The notes: generated by a model from the sequence alone, not told the origin. A stretch of DNA of 64,000 bases from Clostridiales bacterium (GCA_004556925.1 SFFI01000003.1:58228-122227), one strand, 5' to 3'. Shown: positions 15,978 to 24,540, counted from the first letter of the stretch. Made by a program: numbers and translations.

Positions 15978-16435
15978 TATTCCTCGTCCTCGCTCTCCAT
16001 GTCTTCATCCTGCTTGCCGATAATTTCCAAAAGCTGGGCCGTAAAGTCCCGGGCGTTCTGCTCTTGCAGGGCTTCGGTTTCCGCCCGTTCTTGGGCCTTG
16101 CGGTCGGCCGGAGAAAGTTGGGCAGATTCCGCCAGTTTGGCCTCTTCCTGTAAAGCTTCCTGTTGCTTGGCCATGGCCTGGCGTTGGGCCTCTAGGCGTT
16201 CAGCTTCAACTTCTGGCCGCAGAGGTACGACAACAGGGTGGTCACCCACGACGTATTTCAGTTTGCTCTCAGCCAATTCCATTGAAGCTTGAGTCAGGGG
16301 GATGTTAGACCGGCGTTCAGAAAGAGGCTGTCCGCCGTCCACCAGCTGCCTGGCCCGCTTAGCCGTTAAAAGAGAGAGCGTATAGCGGTTTTCCACCAGG
16401 GGTAAAAGTTTTTCAATGGGTGGATCAATTAGCAT
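15977..16435 (-). CDS. rpoZ: DNA-directed RNA polymerase omega subunit with acidic C-terminal extension
   Basis: The first 70 residues match RpoZ: PPIEKLLPLVENRYTLSLLTAKRARQLVDGG, with the conserved AKRAR-Q block. At 152 residues it is about twice the usual 60-90; the extra part is a Glu/Gln/Ala-rich predicted coiled coil (EAERLEAQRQAMAKQQEALQ onward) ending in an acidic tail DEDMESEDEE. Position downstream of gmk is the usual Firmicutes order. GGAGG lies before the ATG. The upstream 206-bp gap is AT-rich with several TATAAT-like boxes, likely holding a promoter. Confidence 0.9.
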   Translation of the reverse strand: MLIDPPIEKLLPLVENRYTLSLLTAKRARQLVDGGQPLSERRSNIPLTQASMELAESKLKYVVGDHPVVVPLRPEVEAERLEAQRQAMAKQQEALQEEAKLAESAQLSPADRKAQERAETEALQEQNARDFTAQLLEIIGKQDEDMESEDEE

Positions 16436-16641
16436 AGAGACCTCCTAATATTTGCCTTACGGCAGTTTTGTATCTTTGTATCACTTACTTATATTTAAGT
16501 ATTGTATGCCTTAGGACTATTAATTATAAGACACTTACTATTATAGTTCTAGTATTAAAGGGCCTCCGGACTGAGGTCTAGGATTTTGGCACAAAGGACA
16601 GGCCACAAGGCTCTTTTGCTTAGGCAAATTGTCTGGTTTTC

Positions 16642-17259
16642 TCAGAATTTTTCTACAATACTTTGAATGGCAACCGCCCGACGGAAAGCTCTCAGCCGTT
16701 CCACATAGAGAATATCTTGTACCGCTGAGCTGGTTTCTTCCAGGCTCTCATTAATCAGAAAATAATCAAACTGGGGGGCTTGGCTGATTTCCTGCCTGGC
16801 CTGGGACAGACGGCTGACAATTTTTTCTGGAGATTCTGTGTCTCGAAATTCTAAGCGGGACCGCAATTCCTGGAGATTCGGCGGGGCCAGGAAGATGGTA
16901 ATGGCTTGGGGCAGAGCTTTTTTGATGGCCAGGGCCCCCTTAACCGTGATGTCCAAGAAAATGCTGTAACCCGCATCCAGACGGGCTTCAATTTGAGCGC
17001 GGGGTGTACCGTAGTAATTGCCGCAGAATTCATCATATTCCAAGATTTGGTCTGCAGCGATCATCTGTTGGAAGTCTTCCTGGCTCACAAAGTAGTAGTC
17101 CACCCCATTTTCTTCTTGTCCGCGTGGGGGCCGGGAAGTGGCAGAAACCGAGACCCAGGCCCGGTCTTCCTGGCGGAGGACTTCTCTAAGAACAGTGCCT
17201 TTCCCCACACCAGAAGGTCCAGAAATACAAACTACCAAAGGTTTTTTCTCAAGCGCCAT
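16642..17259 (-). CDS. gmk: Guanylate kinase
   Basis: About 205 residues, normal for Gmk. P-loop ISGPSGVGKGTVLREVL, then SVSATSRPPRGQEENGVDYYFVS with the conserved T-R-P-P-R-x-x-E-x-x-x-x-D-Y GMP-binding block, YGTPRAQIE and LDITVKGALAIKK (family LDIDxQGA). It phosphorylates GMP to GDP. The ATG at 17259 has GGAG upstream and matches the family N-terminus; an upstream ATG at 17286 lacks a ribosome site. Confidence 0.95.
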   Translation of the reverse strand: MALEKKPLVVCISGPSGVGKGTVLREVLRQEDRAWVSVSATSRPPRGQEENGVDYYFVSQEDFQQMIAADQILEYDEFCGNYYGTPRAQIEARLDAGYSIFLDITVKGALAIKKALPQAITIFLAPPNLQELRSRLEFRDTESPEKIVSRLSQARQEISQAPQFDYFLINESLEETSSAVQDILYVERLRAFRRAVAIQSIVEKF

Positions 17260-17389
17260 TTTAATAATCTCCACTTCGTCTCTCATCTATCAGGCGGGCA
17301 TTATCGGGGCTTATTTTAGGGCAAGCGGGCTAGATTTACCAGGGGGCCACAGTTGCTCTTACGGGACTTTGGACTGGCCTCCCCTGATC

Positions 17390-17698
17390 CTAGTCTTCCC
17401 CACTCAAGAGTTTCTCCGGAGCCAGGGCAGACAAAATCACCTGGTCTGAATCCATAATAAGGACAGACCGAGTTTTCCGGCCCGCCGTGGCATCAATAAG
17501 GGCACCGCGGTCTCGCGCTTCTTGGACAAGACGGCGGATAGGGGCCGCATCTGGCAGCACAATGGCCATCAGCCGAGTACTCGAAACAAAGGACCCATAC
17601 CCCGTAGAGATAAATTCCGCCACCGGTCTACTCGTCTCCCCAGGACCTTGCGCCTCGAGTTCAGGGGCTCTGCAAGGGGGATTTACTACTTTACGCAT
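17390..17698 (-). CDS. remA: RemA family regulator (DUF370), N-terminally extended
   Basis: A 102-residue protein whose C-terminal 75 residues match RemA/YlzA: FISTGYGSFVSSTRLMAIVLPDAAPIRRLVQEARDRGALIDATAGRKTRSVLIMDSDQVILSALAPE. In Bacillus subtilis RemA binds DNA and activates matrix and osmoprotection genes. The usual N-terminus is M-x-x-K-x-I-N-I-G-F/Y-G; here about 25 extra residues precede (MRKVVNPPCRAPELEAQGPG). AAGGAGGAACTCAAGCG before the ATG supports the long start. Gene order yicC-remA-gmk is the classical Firmicutes one. Confidence 0.9.
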   Translation of the reverse strand: MRKVVNPPCRAPELEAQGPGETSRPVAEFISTGYGSFVSSTRLMAIVLPDAAPIRRLVQEARDRGALIDATAGRKTRSVLIMDSDQVILSALAPEKLLSGED

Positions 17699-17725
17699 CG
17701 CTTGAGTTCCTCCTTCCCGGGTCAG

Positions 17726-18616
17726 CTACTCTAAATTCTGGATCTGTTCGCGCAATTGTTCAATTTCAGACTTGAGTTCAACGGCCAGCTTGGTCATTTC
17801 CAGGTCTGGGGATTTAGAGGCAATGGTATTGCTTTCGCGGTTCATCTCTTGAATAAGAAAATCCAGCTTTTTACCTAGGGCTCCCTCACCTGTCAAGATT
17901 TCCCGGAATTGCTGGAAATGGCTGGCCAGCCGGGTGAGTTCTTCTGTGATATCTGCCTTGTCAGCAAAGAGGGCTATCTCTGCTGCTACCCTTTGTCCGT
18001 CATAGAATTCCTCCTGGTTCAAGTCCAGGAGTTCTTCCACCCGCACCAGGAGACGGTCCCGGTAACGGGCAGTGACCCCGCCGGCCCGGTCTAACAGCGC
18101 CGAACGTAGGGACTCCATGCGGTCTAAGCCCTGCAGGAGGCCCTGGGCTAGGTTGGTCCCCTCCACTTCCCGCATGGTGTGGAAGTCCGCCAGGCAGTCC
18201 GCCAGGCAGGTTTGGGTCAAGGAGGCCAGGCTGGCTTCATCCGCAGCTTCTTCCTCCAGACTGATGACGTCTGGCAACTGGGCGATCCGCATGGCCAGGT
18301 TATCCGGCAATTCTTCTCCCAAAGCCTGGGCGATATCGCGGTAGGCATGGGCATAGGCCCGGGCCCGGGCCAAGTCACTGGTAATGGTCAAACTGTCGCC
18401 CGACTTATCTTGGTAGCTAACCCTGAGCTCCAGCTTGCCCCGACTAATCTCTTCCTGAATCTGCTGGCGCCAGGCGGCTTCCAAGGGAGATAGGAGGCGG
18501 GGAGACCGCATAGTGAGATCAAAGTAGCGGGAATTAACCGAGCGGAGCTCCATGCTGAGGTTGATCTGGTCTTGACTCAGGTTGGCCCGGCCAAAGCCGG
18601 TCATACTTAAGGGCAT
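17726..18616 (-). CDS. yicC: YicC/YloC family endoribonuclease
   Basis: About 296 residues beginning MPLSMTGFGRANL, the invariant M-x-x-S-M-T-G-F-G start, followed by ELRSVNSRYFDLTMRSPRLLSPLE (family EI(R/K)SVNHRYLD). The C-terminal DUF1732 part reads GKKLDFLIQEMNRESNTIASKSPDLEMTKLAVELKSEIEQLREQIQNLE. Homologs in E. coli and B. subtilis are RNases. AAAAGAGGTAACAAC before the ATG at 18616 sets the start. Begins 4 nt after the uvrC stop. Confidence 0.95.
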   Translation of the reverse strand: MPLSMTGFGRANLSQDQINLSMELRSVNSRYFDLTMRSPRLLSPLEAAWRQQIQEEISRGKLELRVSYQDKSGDSLTITSDLARARAYAHAYRDIAQALGEELPDNLAMRIAQLPDVISLEEEAADEASLASLTQTCLADCLADFHTMREVEGTNLAQGLLQGLDRMESLRSALLDRAGGVTARYRDRLLVRVEELLDLNQEEFYDGQRVAAEIALFADKADITEELTRLASHFQQFREILTGEGALGKKLDFLIQEMNRESNTIASKSPDLEMTKLAVELKSEIEQLREQIQNLE

Positions 18617-18620
18617 GTTG

Positions 18621-21401
18621 TTACCTCTTTTCTTGGGATGGATTATCCCAGCCCGTGGCCAGGATTTCTTGGGGTCTGAAGCCCAGGTAATCACCGGCTA
18701 CCAGGCTATAGGGGACACCATCTATCACTTGCTGGTTCAGGCAGTATGGAGAGCCTGCGTGGTGAATATGGCCGAAGACACTGGCCACAGCACCCGCTTC
18801 ACGGATGAGGCCTGTGACCCGGCTGGGGGCCAGGTTCTTGGCAAAGGGTGGGAAGTGGGTCATGACGATGAGCTGGCGACCTCCCGGCAGCTGGGCCGCG
18901 GCCTGCAAAGATAGCTGTAACCTGGCAATTTCCCTCTGTAAAATCTTGTCATCCGCTCCGGTGAAGCGCTGGTCATCTGGCCAGAGCCAGAGCCGGCTAC
19001 CCGCGACCATATAGCGGTCTCCCAGGGGGAGGGCCGAATTTTGCAGGAAGTGCAAGCTAGACCAGCCTTGTGCCTGGACATAGTTGCTTATTTTATTTAA
19101 GCTCTGCCACCAATAGTCGTGGTTGCCCCGCAGGAGTATCTTCTCTCCGGGCAAGTTCTCGAGAAGCTGGAGGTCTGCTGCTGCCTCGGCCAGGTGCATG
19201 GCCCAGGATATATCTCCTGGTATAAGGACATAGTCCTGGTCAGCCACCAGCTCCCGCCACTGGTCCTGCAAACGCTGGGTGTGGTCCTTCCAAGCCGGAC
19301 CAAACTTATCCATAGGCTTGTCCACACTTTGGCCGAGGTGGAGGTCGGCAATCGTAAAAATACGGGGATCCTGGACCCGGGCCAGCTCGGGTGGCAGGGA
19401 CTGAGGCCTGACCTCCGCCAAAGTTGATGGCTCTTGCCTTTCTCCTGCAAGTTCTTCTGGGCCTGGTCCTGGCTTGGGTCCTGCTGTGGCCTCCTCAGGA
19501 GCTTCTGACGCTTCTGGGTGAAAATGCTGGTAGACCGCCTGGGCCACAGAACTGGGCAGCTTGGCTTCCTGTTCCAATTCGGCTAGGCTGGCTTGAGACA
19601 CCCCTTTAAGGGTTTTGAAGGTCTGGAGCAAGGCCTTGCGGCGGGCAGGCCCTACGCCGGGGATCTCCTCCAGGCTCCAGCGCAGGTTACGCTTCTGAGC
19701 CAGCTTCTTTTGCTGGCGGCCGGCAAAACGGTGGGCCTCGTTTTGAATTGCCGTGATAAGACGGAGCAAGCTCAGGTCCCTGTTGCGGTCTTCCATGCTC
19801 ATCTGGGCCTCTTGTTGGGGATCGTGGCGGAGAGGGATCTCCTTTAAATCTCGGCGGACCAGGCCCCGCGACCGGTGCCGGTCATCTTTGACCATGCCGG
19901 CCAAGGCAATCTCTGGCGCACTTGCCTCTAGCAAGGGGGCAATAGCGGCCACGTGCCCCGCTCCCCCATCCAGGAGGATAAGCTGAGGTCTTTGGCCAAA
20001 ATCCTCATCCACCAGCCGGGCCAGCCGGCGGGAAATCACCTCCTGCATAGAGGCATAGTCGTCTTGGCCCTCCACGCCCTTGATATTAAAGAGCCGGTAG
20101 GCAGAGCGTTTGGGTTTTCCATCCATAAAGACAATCATGGAGGCCGCCTTATCGTCTTGGCCCAGGTTGGCAATATCGTAGGCTTCAATGCGGTGGGGAT
20201 AGTCTTGCAAGCAGAGGCAGTCAGCTAGGTCTTCCAGGGTCCGCTCCAGGTTGCCCTGTCCCCCACCCACCAAAACATGGCGGACCAGACTTTCTTCCGC
20301 ATTGCGTTCCGCCATTTCCAGCCAGCGTAGCTTGAGTCCGCGCTGGGGCCGATGAAGCCGAACCTTGCGTCCGGCCTGGCTATGCAGCCAAGCCTCCACC
20401 TGGGGCAAGTTGTCCGGCAGATCAGATAGCAGAATTTCCTGGGGAAGCTGGTGGCCCTGGGAGTAGTATTGCAAAATAAAGGCCTGGTAAAGTTCCGATC
20501 GACTTTCCCCGCGGTCAGGGAAGAAATACGAGCCGGTAGAAATAATCCGGCCTTCCCTCACCTTCAAGATACGGACGGCCTTTTCTGAATCATTCTCGGC
20601 CAAGGCTAAGACATCTGCATCGCTTGTCAAGTCTGGTAGGGCAATGGTCTGACGTTCGTTCAACTTTCCCAGGGCCTGGAGACGGTCACGCAGGCGGGCC
20701 GCCTGCTCAAAATCGAGGCGGGCAGCGGCCTCCCGCATATCTTTTTCTAACTTGCGGCTGAAGGGAACCGCTTTCCCCTCCAAAAATTGGACGAGTTCGT
20801 CAATAACTGCCCGATATTCCCCTTGGGGGACCGAGCCCAGGCAGGGGCCAATGCACTTGCCAATATAGTAATTGAGGCAGGGGCGTTCTTTGCCAATGTC
20901 CCGGGGTAAAACCCGCCGGCAACGTTTGAGGGGGAAAATTTCGTAAATTGCTTGCAAAGCCCGGTAGAGGTCGCCGCTTTGGTAGGGGCCAAAATACCGC
21001 ACCCCCTCCTTGTAGTCCTCCAGGATATGGAAGGATTTAAGGACGCGAGGATAGGCCTCATTAAGGGTCACCCGAATATAGGGATACTCTTTATCGTCGC
21101 GCAACAGGATATTGTAGCGAGGTTCATAGTGTTTGATGAGATTATTTTCCAGGATCAGGGCTTCCAGCTCATTAGCGCAAAGCACAAAATCAAAATCCCG
21201 GATATGAGAGATCATGGCCAGGACTTTGGCATTGCCCTGGGGATTCTCGGTAAAATAGGAACGCAGACGACGGGGGAGGTTGACAGCTTTCCCCACATAA
21301 ATAACCTGCCCGGCTTCATCCTTCATCAGGTAGACGCCGGGTTCTTCAGGGATAAGGTCTAACCGAACATCAAAGTTCGGGAGGTCTGGCTGGGGGTTCA
21401 C
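18621..21401 (-). CDS. uvrC: UvrC excinuclease fused to a C-terminal metallophosphoesterase
   Basis: A single 926-residue frame. Residues 1-620 are UvrC: GIY-YIG domain (EEPGVYLMKDEAGQVIYVGKAVNLPRRLRSYF), Cys-rich segment (CRRVLPRDIGKERPCLNYYIGKCIGPC), UVR domain near 200, RNase H-like nuclease with AYDIANLGQDD and LLDGGAGHV, and the helix-hairpin-helix IPGVGPARRKALL near 590. After a Pro/Glu-rich linker (about 625-680) residues 681-926 form a calcineurin-type phosphoesterase: IADLHLG, IPGDISWAM, LRGNHDYWW, MTHFPP, FGHIHH. UvrC alone is about 600 residues. The start is a GTG with a weak ribosome site. UvrC makes both incisions in nucleotide excision repair; the added domain is normally a separate protein. 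Confidence 0.93.
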   Translation of the reverse strand: MNPQPDLPNFDVRLDLIPEEPGVYLMKDEAGQVIYVGKAVNLPRRLRSYFTENPQGNAKVLAMISHIRDFDFVLCANELEALILENNLIKHYEPRYNILLRDDKEYPYIRVTLNEAYPRVLKSFHILEDYKEGVRYFGPYQSGDLYRALQAIYEIFPLKRCRRVLPRDIGKERPCLNYYIGKCIGPCLGSVPQGEYRAVIDELVQFLEGKAVPFSRKLEKDMREAAARLDFEQAARLRDRLQALGKLNERQTIALPDLTSDADVLALAENDSEKAVRILKVREGRIISTGSYFFPDRGESRSELYQAFILQYYSQGHQLPQEILLSDLPDNLPQVEAWLHSQAGRKVRLHRPQRGLKLRWLEMAERNAEESLVRHVLVGGGQGNLERTLEDLADCLCLQDYPHRIEAYDIANLGQDDKAASMIVFMDGKPKRSAYRLFNIKGVEGQDDYASMQEVISRRLARLVDEDFGQRPQLILLDGGAGHVAAIAPLLEASAPEIALAGMVKDDRHRSRGLVRRDLKEIPLRHDPQQEAQMSMEDRNRDLSLLRLITAIQNEAHRFAGRQQKKLAQKRNLRWSLEEIPGVGPARRKALLQTFKTLKGVSQASLAELEQEAKLPSSVAQAVYQHFHPEASEAPEEATAGPKPGPGPEELAGERQEPSTLAEVRPQSLPPELARVQDPRIFTIADLHLGQSVDKPMDKFGPAWKDHTQRLQDQWRELVADQDYVLIPGDISWAMHLAEAAADLQLLENLPGEKILLRGNHDYWWQSLNKISNYVQAQGWSSLHFLQNSALPLGDRYMVAGSRLWLWPDDQRFTGADDKILQREIARLQLSLQAAAQLPGGRQLIVMTHFPPFAKNLAPSRVTGLIREAGAVASVFGHIHHAGSPYCLNQQVIDGVPYSLVAGDYLGFRPQEILATGWDNPSQEKR

Positions 21402-21420
21402 AAGGGCAGGTCAAGCTTCC

Positions 21421-21687
21421 TTATTCTTCCAGAAGAGGATCAGCAAGCCATTGGCTTAGGGTGGCCAAGGCCTCTTCTTCATCGGGGCCATCCACTAGGA
21501 GTGTAAGTTCAGAGCCGGGGGTCATACCCAAGGACATCAGCCCCAGAAGGCTCTTAGCATTTGCGCGCTTGTCGCCGATTTGCACGTGCACAGAAGACCG
21601 GTAAGCAGAGGCCTTCTGAATCAAAAGGGCTAAGGTTTTCATCTGGATAGATTCTTCACCTTGTAAGATAATCTTGGCTTCTTTCAT
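21421..21687 (-). CDS. HPr-like protein of Crh type (no phosphorylatable His)
   Basis: An 88-residue HPr-fold protein. Where HPr has G-L-H-A-R-P-A this has S-I-Q-M-K-T-L, so the PTS-phosphorylated His is Gln, as in Bacillus Crh. The regulatory serine region is kept: ANAKSLLGLMSLGMTPG (HPr Ser46 in KSIMGVMSLG). This suggests a protein controlled by HPr kinase that acts with CcpA in catabolite control and not in sugar phosphorylation. GGAGGAAAAT before ATG 21687 sets the start. Placed alone between uvrC and tsaB. The wider active-site loop is more divergent than in Crh, so other roles are possible. Confidence 0.8.
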   Translation of the reverse strand: MKEAKIILQGEESIQMKTLALLIQKASAYRSSVHVQIGDKRANAKSLLGLMSLGMTPGSELTLLVDGPDEEEALATLSQWLADPLLEE

Positions 21688-21820
21688 ATTTTCCTCCAAG
21701 AAAAAGCTACTTTCTATTTTAGGCTAGGGCTCTTTCTTACGCAAGACCTAGGCCGCCTAGACACAGGCAAGGTAACTTTTGCCTGCCCGGCTAAGTCTCC
21801 GTAAATTTCTCTGAGTCCTT

Positions 21821-23041
21821 TTAGAGCTGGGCTTCCAGGATCAGCGCATCTTCGCGCGGTTTGTCATAGTAGTTCTTGCGTTCGCCACAGGGCAGGAAGC
21901 CCTGGTTGGCATAGAGTTTGCGGGCTGCTTCATTGGACTTGCGCACCTCCAAGGTGAGCCGCTGGGCACCTTGGGACTTGGCATCGGCCATGAGGCCAGC
22001 CAGGAGTTTTTGGCCCAGGCCCTGGTGGCGGTGGTCCGGCAGGATGGCAATATTAAGGATTTCCGCTTCGTCCACATGGAGGTAGTAGCCCCCGTAGCCC
22101 AGGATTTCCTCAGTCGACTGGGTTTGGTCCTCTACCCGCTCAGCCTTCTCTGTCTGCCCACCAACCTGGGGCAGGTAAATCAGAAAAAGCTTGGCATCCC
22201 GGTTTTCCGGTGAAAGCTGGTGGGTCAGGGCTTTGCGGGACCAAGGCGTAGAGAACACAGCGCGTTCAATCTGGTGGATGGTATCTAGGTCCTCCAGGCC
22301 AGCTGGTCGGATCTGGACCTGGGCCAAGTGCTCCAAGCGCACCCGCTCGGCTTGTGTGGGCGCACAGTAATTGGCTGCCGCCTCCTGCCAGGAGGGTTTT
22401 TCCCCGCGATCTGCGGCCTCTTGGGCCAGAAGGCCCAAGTAATAAGGCCGGAGGCTGGCCACACTAGGGTCTAGGATCTCTAAGGCAAAGTGCTGGGCAG
22501 CCTCAGGATCCTGGTCATAGGCCGCTTGAATAGCTGGCGCACCATCACCCAAAAGATAAAGCGTGGGGGTGCTTTTCCGGCCCAGATAAAAAAGTGCCTT
22601 CAAGTCTGCCATGAGGTCCTGACCATAGCGGTTGGCTTCGGGCAAAAGCCTTTGCCCTCCGCGGTAAAGGCAAGAAAAAGTCCGGCCAGACCGGGCATCC
22701 AAGGCGGGCAGAAAAAAGGCATCCATGGCCCGGTAAGGGGCAAGCATCAGGGCCAAGCTAGAAAAGGCATAGAGGGGCTTGTCCGTCTGCCAGGCCCAGC
22801 TTTTGGCCGTGGCCAGACCAATACGAATACCCGTATAGGAGCCCGGGCCGGTCGTCACCGCGAAGGCCTCAAGCGCAGAAAAATCCACACCCGCCACCGT
22901 CAAGAGCTCCTCTAACTGGGGCAGGAGGGTAAGAGAATGCTTAAAACCTGCCACGAGACTCCGCTCCGCAAGGAGCTGACCATCCTTTACTAGAGCTAGG
23001 CCTAAGTTTTGACTTGATGTATCTAAGGCTAAAATGAGCAT
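21821..23041 (-). CDS. tsaB: TsaB-RimI fusion (t6A synthesis factor and S18 N-acetyltransferase)
   Basis: A 406-residue protein. Residues 1-235 are TsaB: MLILALDTSSQNLGLALV, the ALEAFAVTTGPGSYTGIRIGLATAKSWAW block, and a decayed ASKH-fold C-half. Residues 250-406 are a GNAT acetyltransferase of RimI type: IRPAGLEDLDTIHQIERAVFSTPWS, EILNIAILPDHRHQGLGQKLLAGL (acetyl-CoA loop R/Q-x-x-G-x-G/A), LEVRKSNEAARKLYANQGF, and GERKNYYDKPREDALIL. tsaE overlaps its start by 13 nt, so the t6A genes are coupled. TsaB with TsaD and TsaE makes threonylcarbamoyladenosine at position 37 of ANN-reading tRNAs; RimI acetylates ribosomal protein S18. Confidence 0.93.
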   Translation of the reverse strand: MLILALDTSSQNLGLALVKDGQLLAERSLVAGFKHSLTLLPQLEELLTVAGVDFSALEAFAVTTGPGSYTGIRIGLATAKSWAWQTDKPLYAFSSLALMLAPYRAMDAFFLPALDARSGRTFSCLYRGGQRLLPEANRYGQDLMADLKALFYLGRKSTPTLYLLGDGAPAIQAAYDQDPEAAQHFALEILDPSVASLRPYYLGLLAQEAADRGEKPSWQEAAANYCAPTQAERVRLEHLAQVQIRPAGLEDLDTIHQIERAVFSTPWSRKALTHQLSPENRDAKLFLIYLPQVGGQTEKAERVEDQTQSTEEILGYGGYYLHVDEAEILNIAILPDHRHQGLGQKLLAGLMADAKSQGAQRLTLEVRKSNEAARKLYANQGFLPCGERKNYYDKPREDALILEAQL

Positions 23042-23556
23042 GCTAATAACTTTTCCAAGGCTTTCAGCCGTTCTGGCCCCAGGTCTGGACTGGCCCAGAG
23101 CTCAATCAGCCGATCCTGGTCCCTCTCCCCTGGCGAGAGCGAGATCACCAGATCGGGCGTAGGCAAGACCTCCAGAATGCGGCTAGGCCACTCGATCAAG
23201 ACCACTCCTGCACCATCCAGGTAGTCTGCAAAGCCCAAATCATACCAATCTTCAGGCGAAAGGAAGCGGTAGCAGTCAAAGTGATACAGGGCCGGCCGCC
23301 CTTCTTGGCCCGGCTGATGTTCCCGCAGATAGGTAAAGGAGGGGCTGGCTACCTGACCCTGCACGCCCAAGCCGCGGGCCAGGCCTCGCGCCAAGCAGGT
23401 CTTACCCGCCCCCAAGTCTCCGTACAGGGGAATCAGGTCCCCCGCTTGCAAACAGGAGGCCAGGGACGCGGCCCAGGCCTCCGTATCGGCAGGAGAGTGA
23501 GAAAAATAAGAGGTGCGGAATCCCGCACCTCCTCTTTTGATATAGGGGTCTTGCAT
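23029..23556 (-). CDS. tsaE: tRNA threonylcarbamoyladenosine biosynthesis ATPase TsaE
   Basis: A 175-residue P-loop protein: HSPADTEAWAASLASCLQAGDLIPLYGDLGAGKTCLARGLARGLG, followed by VASPSFTYL (family V-x-S-P-T-F), YHFDCYRF (H-x-D-x-Y-R) and VVLIEWPSRI (E-W). These are all YjeE/TsaE marks. It powers the t6A-forming TsaBDE complex. The start codon overlaps the rpsI stop (TAATG) and the end overlaps tsaB, so the three are translationally linked. Confidence 0.95.
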   Translation of the reverse strand: MQDPYIKRGGAGFRTSYFSHSPADTEAWAASLASCLQAGDLIPLYGDLGAGKTCLARGLARGLGVQGQVASPSFTYLREHQPGQEGRPALYHFDCYRFLSPEDWYDLGFADYLDGAGVVLIEWPSRILEVLPTPDLVISLSPGERDQDRLIELWASPDLGPERLKALEKLLACSF

Positions 23557-23954
23557 TAACGCTTGGAGAACTGAGAAGCTTTACGTGCTTTCTTGAGCCC
23601 GTATTTCTTACGCTCCTTAACCCGAGAATCACGGGTGAGGAAGCCCTCTTTCTTGAGGGTAGCCTTAAAGCGTTCTGCATCTGCCTCCACCAAGGCCCGG
23701 GAAATCCCGTGACGGATAGCACCCGCTTGGCCGGAAATGCCTCCGCCGTGGACGTTAATTTTAATATCAAATTCGTCAACGGCACCCGTGAGGTTTAAGG
23801 GTTGACGTACGATATATTTCAGCGTTTCCAGACTGAAGTAATCATCGATGTCTTTATCGTTGATGGTGATTTGGCCTTGTCCGGGGTACAGTCTTACCCT
23901 TGCGACAGACTCCTTGCGGCGGCCAGTACCGTAGTAAAAATCTCTATTTGCCAT
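23556..23954 (-). CDS. rpsI: 30S ribosomal protein S9
   Basis: 132 residues: YYGTGRRKESVARVRLYPGQGQITINDKDIDDYF at the N-terminus, INVHGGGISGQAGAIRHGISRALVE in the middle, and the conserved basic tail KKYGLKKARKASQFSKR that reaches the decoding centre. Directly downstream of rplM as in nearly all bacteria, 12 nt apart. AAGGAGTAGACC precedes the ATG. Confidence 0.98.
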   Translation of the reverse strand: MANRDFYYGTGRRKESVARVRLYPGQGQITINDKDIDDYFSLETLKYIVRQPLNLTGAVDEFDIKINVHGGGISGQAGAIRHGISRALVEADAERFKATLKKEGFLTRDSRVKERKKYGLKKARKASQFSKR

Positions 23955-23966
23955 GGTCTACTCCTT

Positions 23967-24398
23967 CTACTTTACTTTGTAAACTTCGGGCTTTTGGGCA
24001 GCGTGGGGATGGTCAGGGCCAGCATAGACCTTGAGCTTCTTAAACATTTTGCGCCCCAGGCTGTTCTTGGGCAGCATGCCTTTCACAGCAGCTTCCAAGA
24101 TTCTCTCGGGGTGCTTTTCCAGCATTTGTTCATAGGGAACTTCCTTGAGTCCACCCATATAACCGGAGTGACGGCGATAGAGCTTTTGCTGGGCTTTTTT
24201 ACCCGTAACTCTAATTTTATCGGCGTTGATAACGACGACGTAGTCGCCCGTATCAACAAAGGGGGTATATTCTGCCTTGTGCTTACCACGCAGCAGGGTG
24301 GCAATCTGAGTGGCTAAACGACCAAGGACTTGGTCTTCAGCATCAATGACATACCACTTACGTTCAACAGTTTCGGCTTTTGCCATGTAGCTTTTCAT
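23967..24398 (-). CDS. rplM: 50S ribosomal protein L13
   Basis: 143 residues: ERKWYVIDAEDQVLGRLATQIATLLRGKHKAEYTPFVDTGDYVVVINADKIRVTGKK, GGLKEVPYEQMLEKHPERILEAAVKGMLPKNSLGRKMFKKLKVYAGPDHPHAAQKPE. All match L13. AGGAGGAAAGC lies before ATG 24398. The 5' region 24399-24540 contains a GCCCA-TTTGG-TGGGC hairpin and may be an autoregulatory leader, as known for L13 in Firmicutes. Confidence 0.98.
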   Translation of the reverse strand: MKSYMAKAETVERKWYVIDAEDQVLGRLATQIATLLRGKHKAEYTPFVDTGDYVVVINADKIRVTGKKAQQKLYRRHSGYMGGLKEVPYEQMLEKHPERILEAAVKGMLPKNSLGRKMFKKLKVYAGPDHPHAAQKPEVYKVK

Positions 24399-24414
24399 GC
24401 TTTCCTCCTGAATA

Positions 24415-24540
24415 GGTCTTTCTCGGCCTTGATGGACTTTGCCCTTTTCGGCTGGCCAACCTTGAGACAGTCACCCGTCAAGCTATGGTTTGGTCAGCTA
24501 AAAACAGCAAGGCCCACCAAATGGGCGCCTAGCTAAAATA
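24415..24540 (-). promoter_or_regulatory. Possible structured leader of rplM
   Basis: Between the carboxypeptidase stop and rplM the minus strand holds AGGCGCCCATTTGGTGGGCCTTG, a stem GCCCA/TGGGC, then TGACGGGTGACTG and GGTTGGCCAGCC. L13 leaders that bind the protein are described in Firmicutes; this resembles one by position and structure only. I could not match a consensus. Confidence 0.3.

Noticed and set aside
16436..16641. T-box leader ahead of rpoZ-glyS
   Set aside because: No T-box sequence (TGGNACCGCG-like) and no terminator hairpin of that type was found; the stretch is plain AT-rich DNA.
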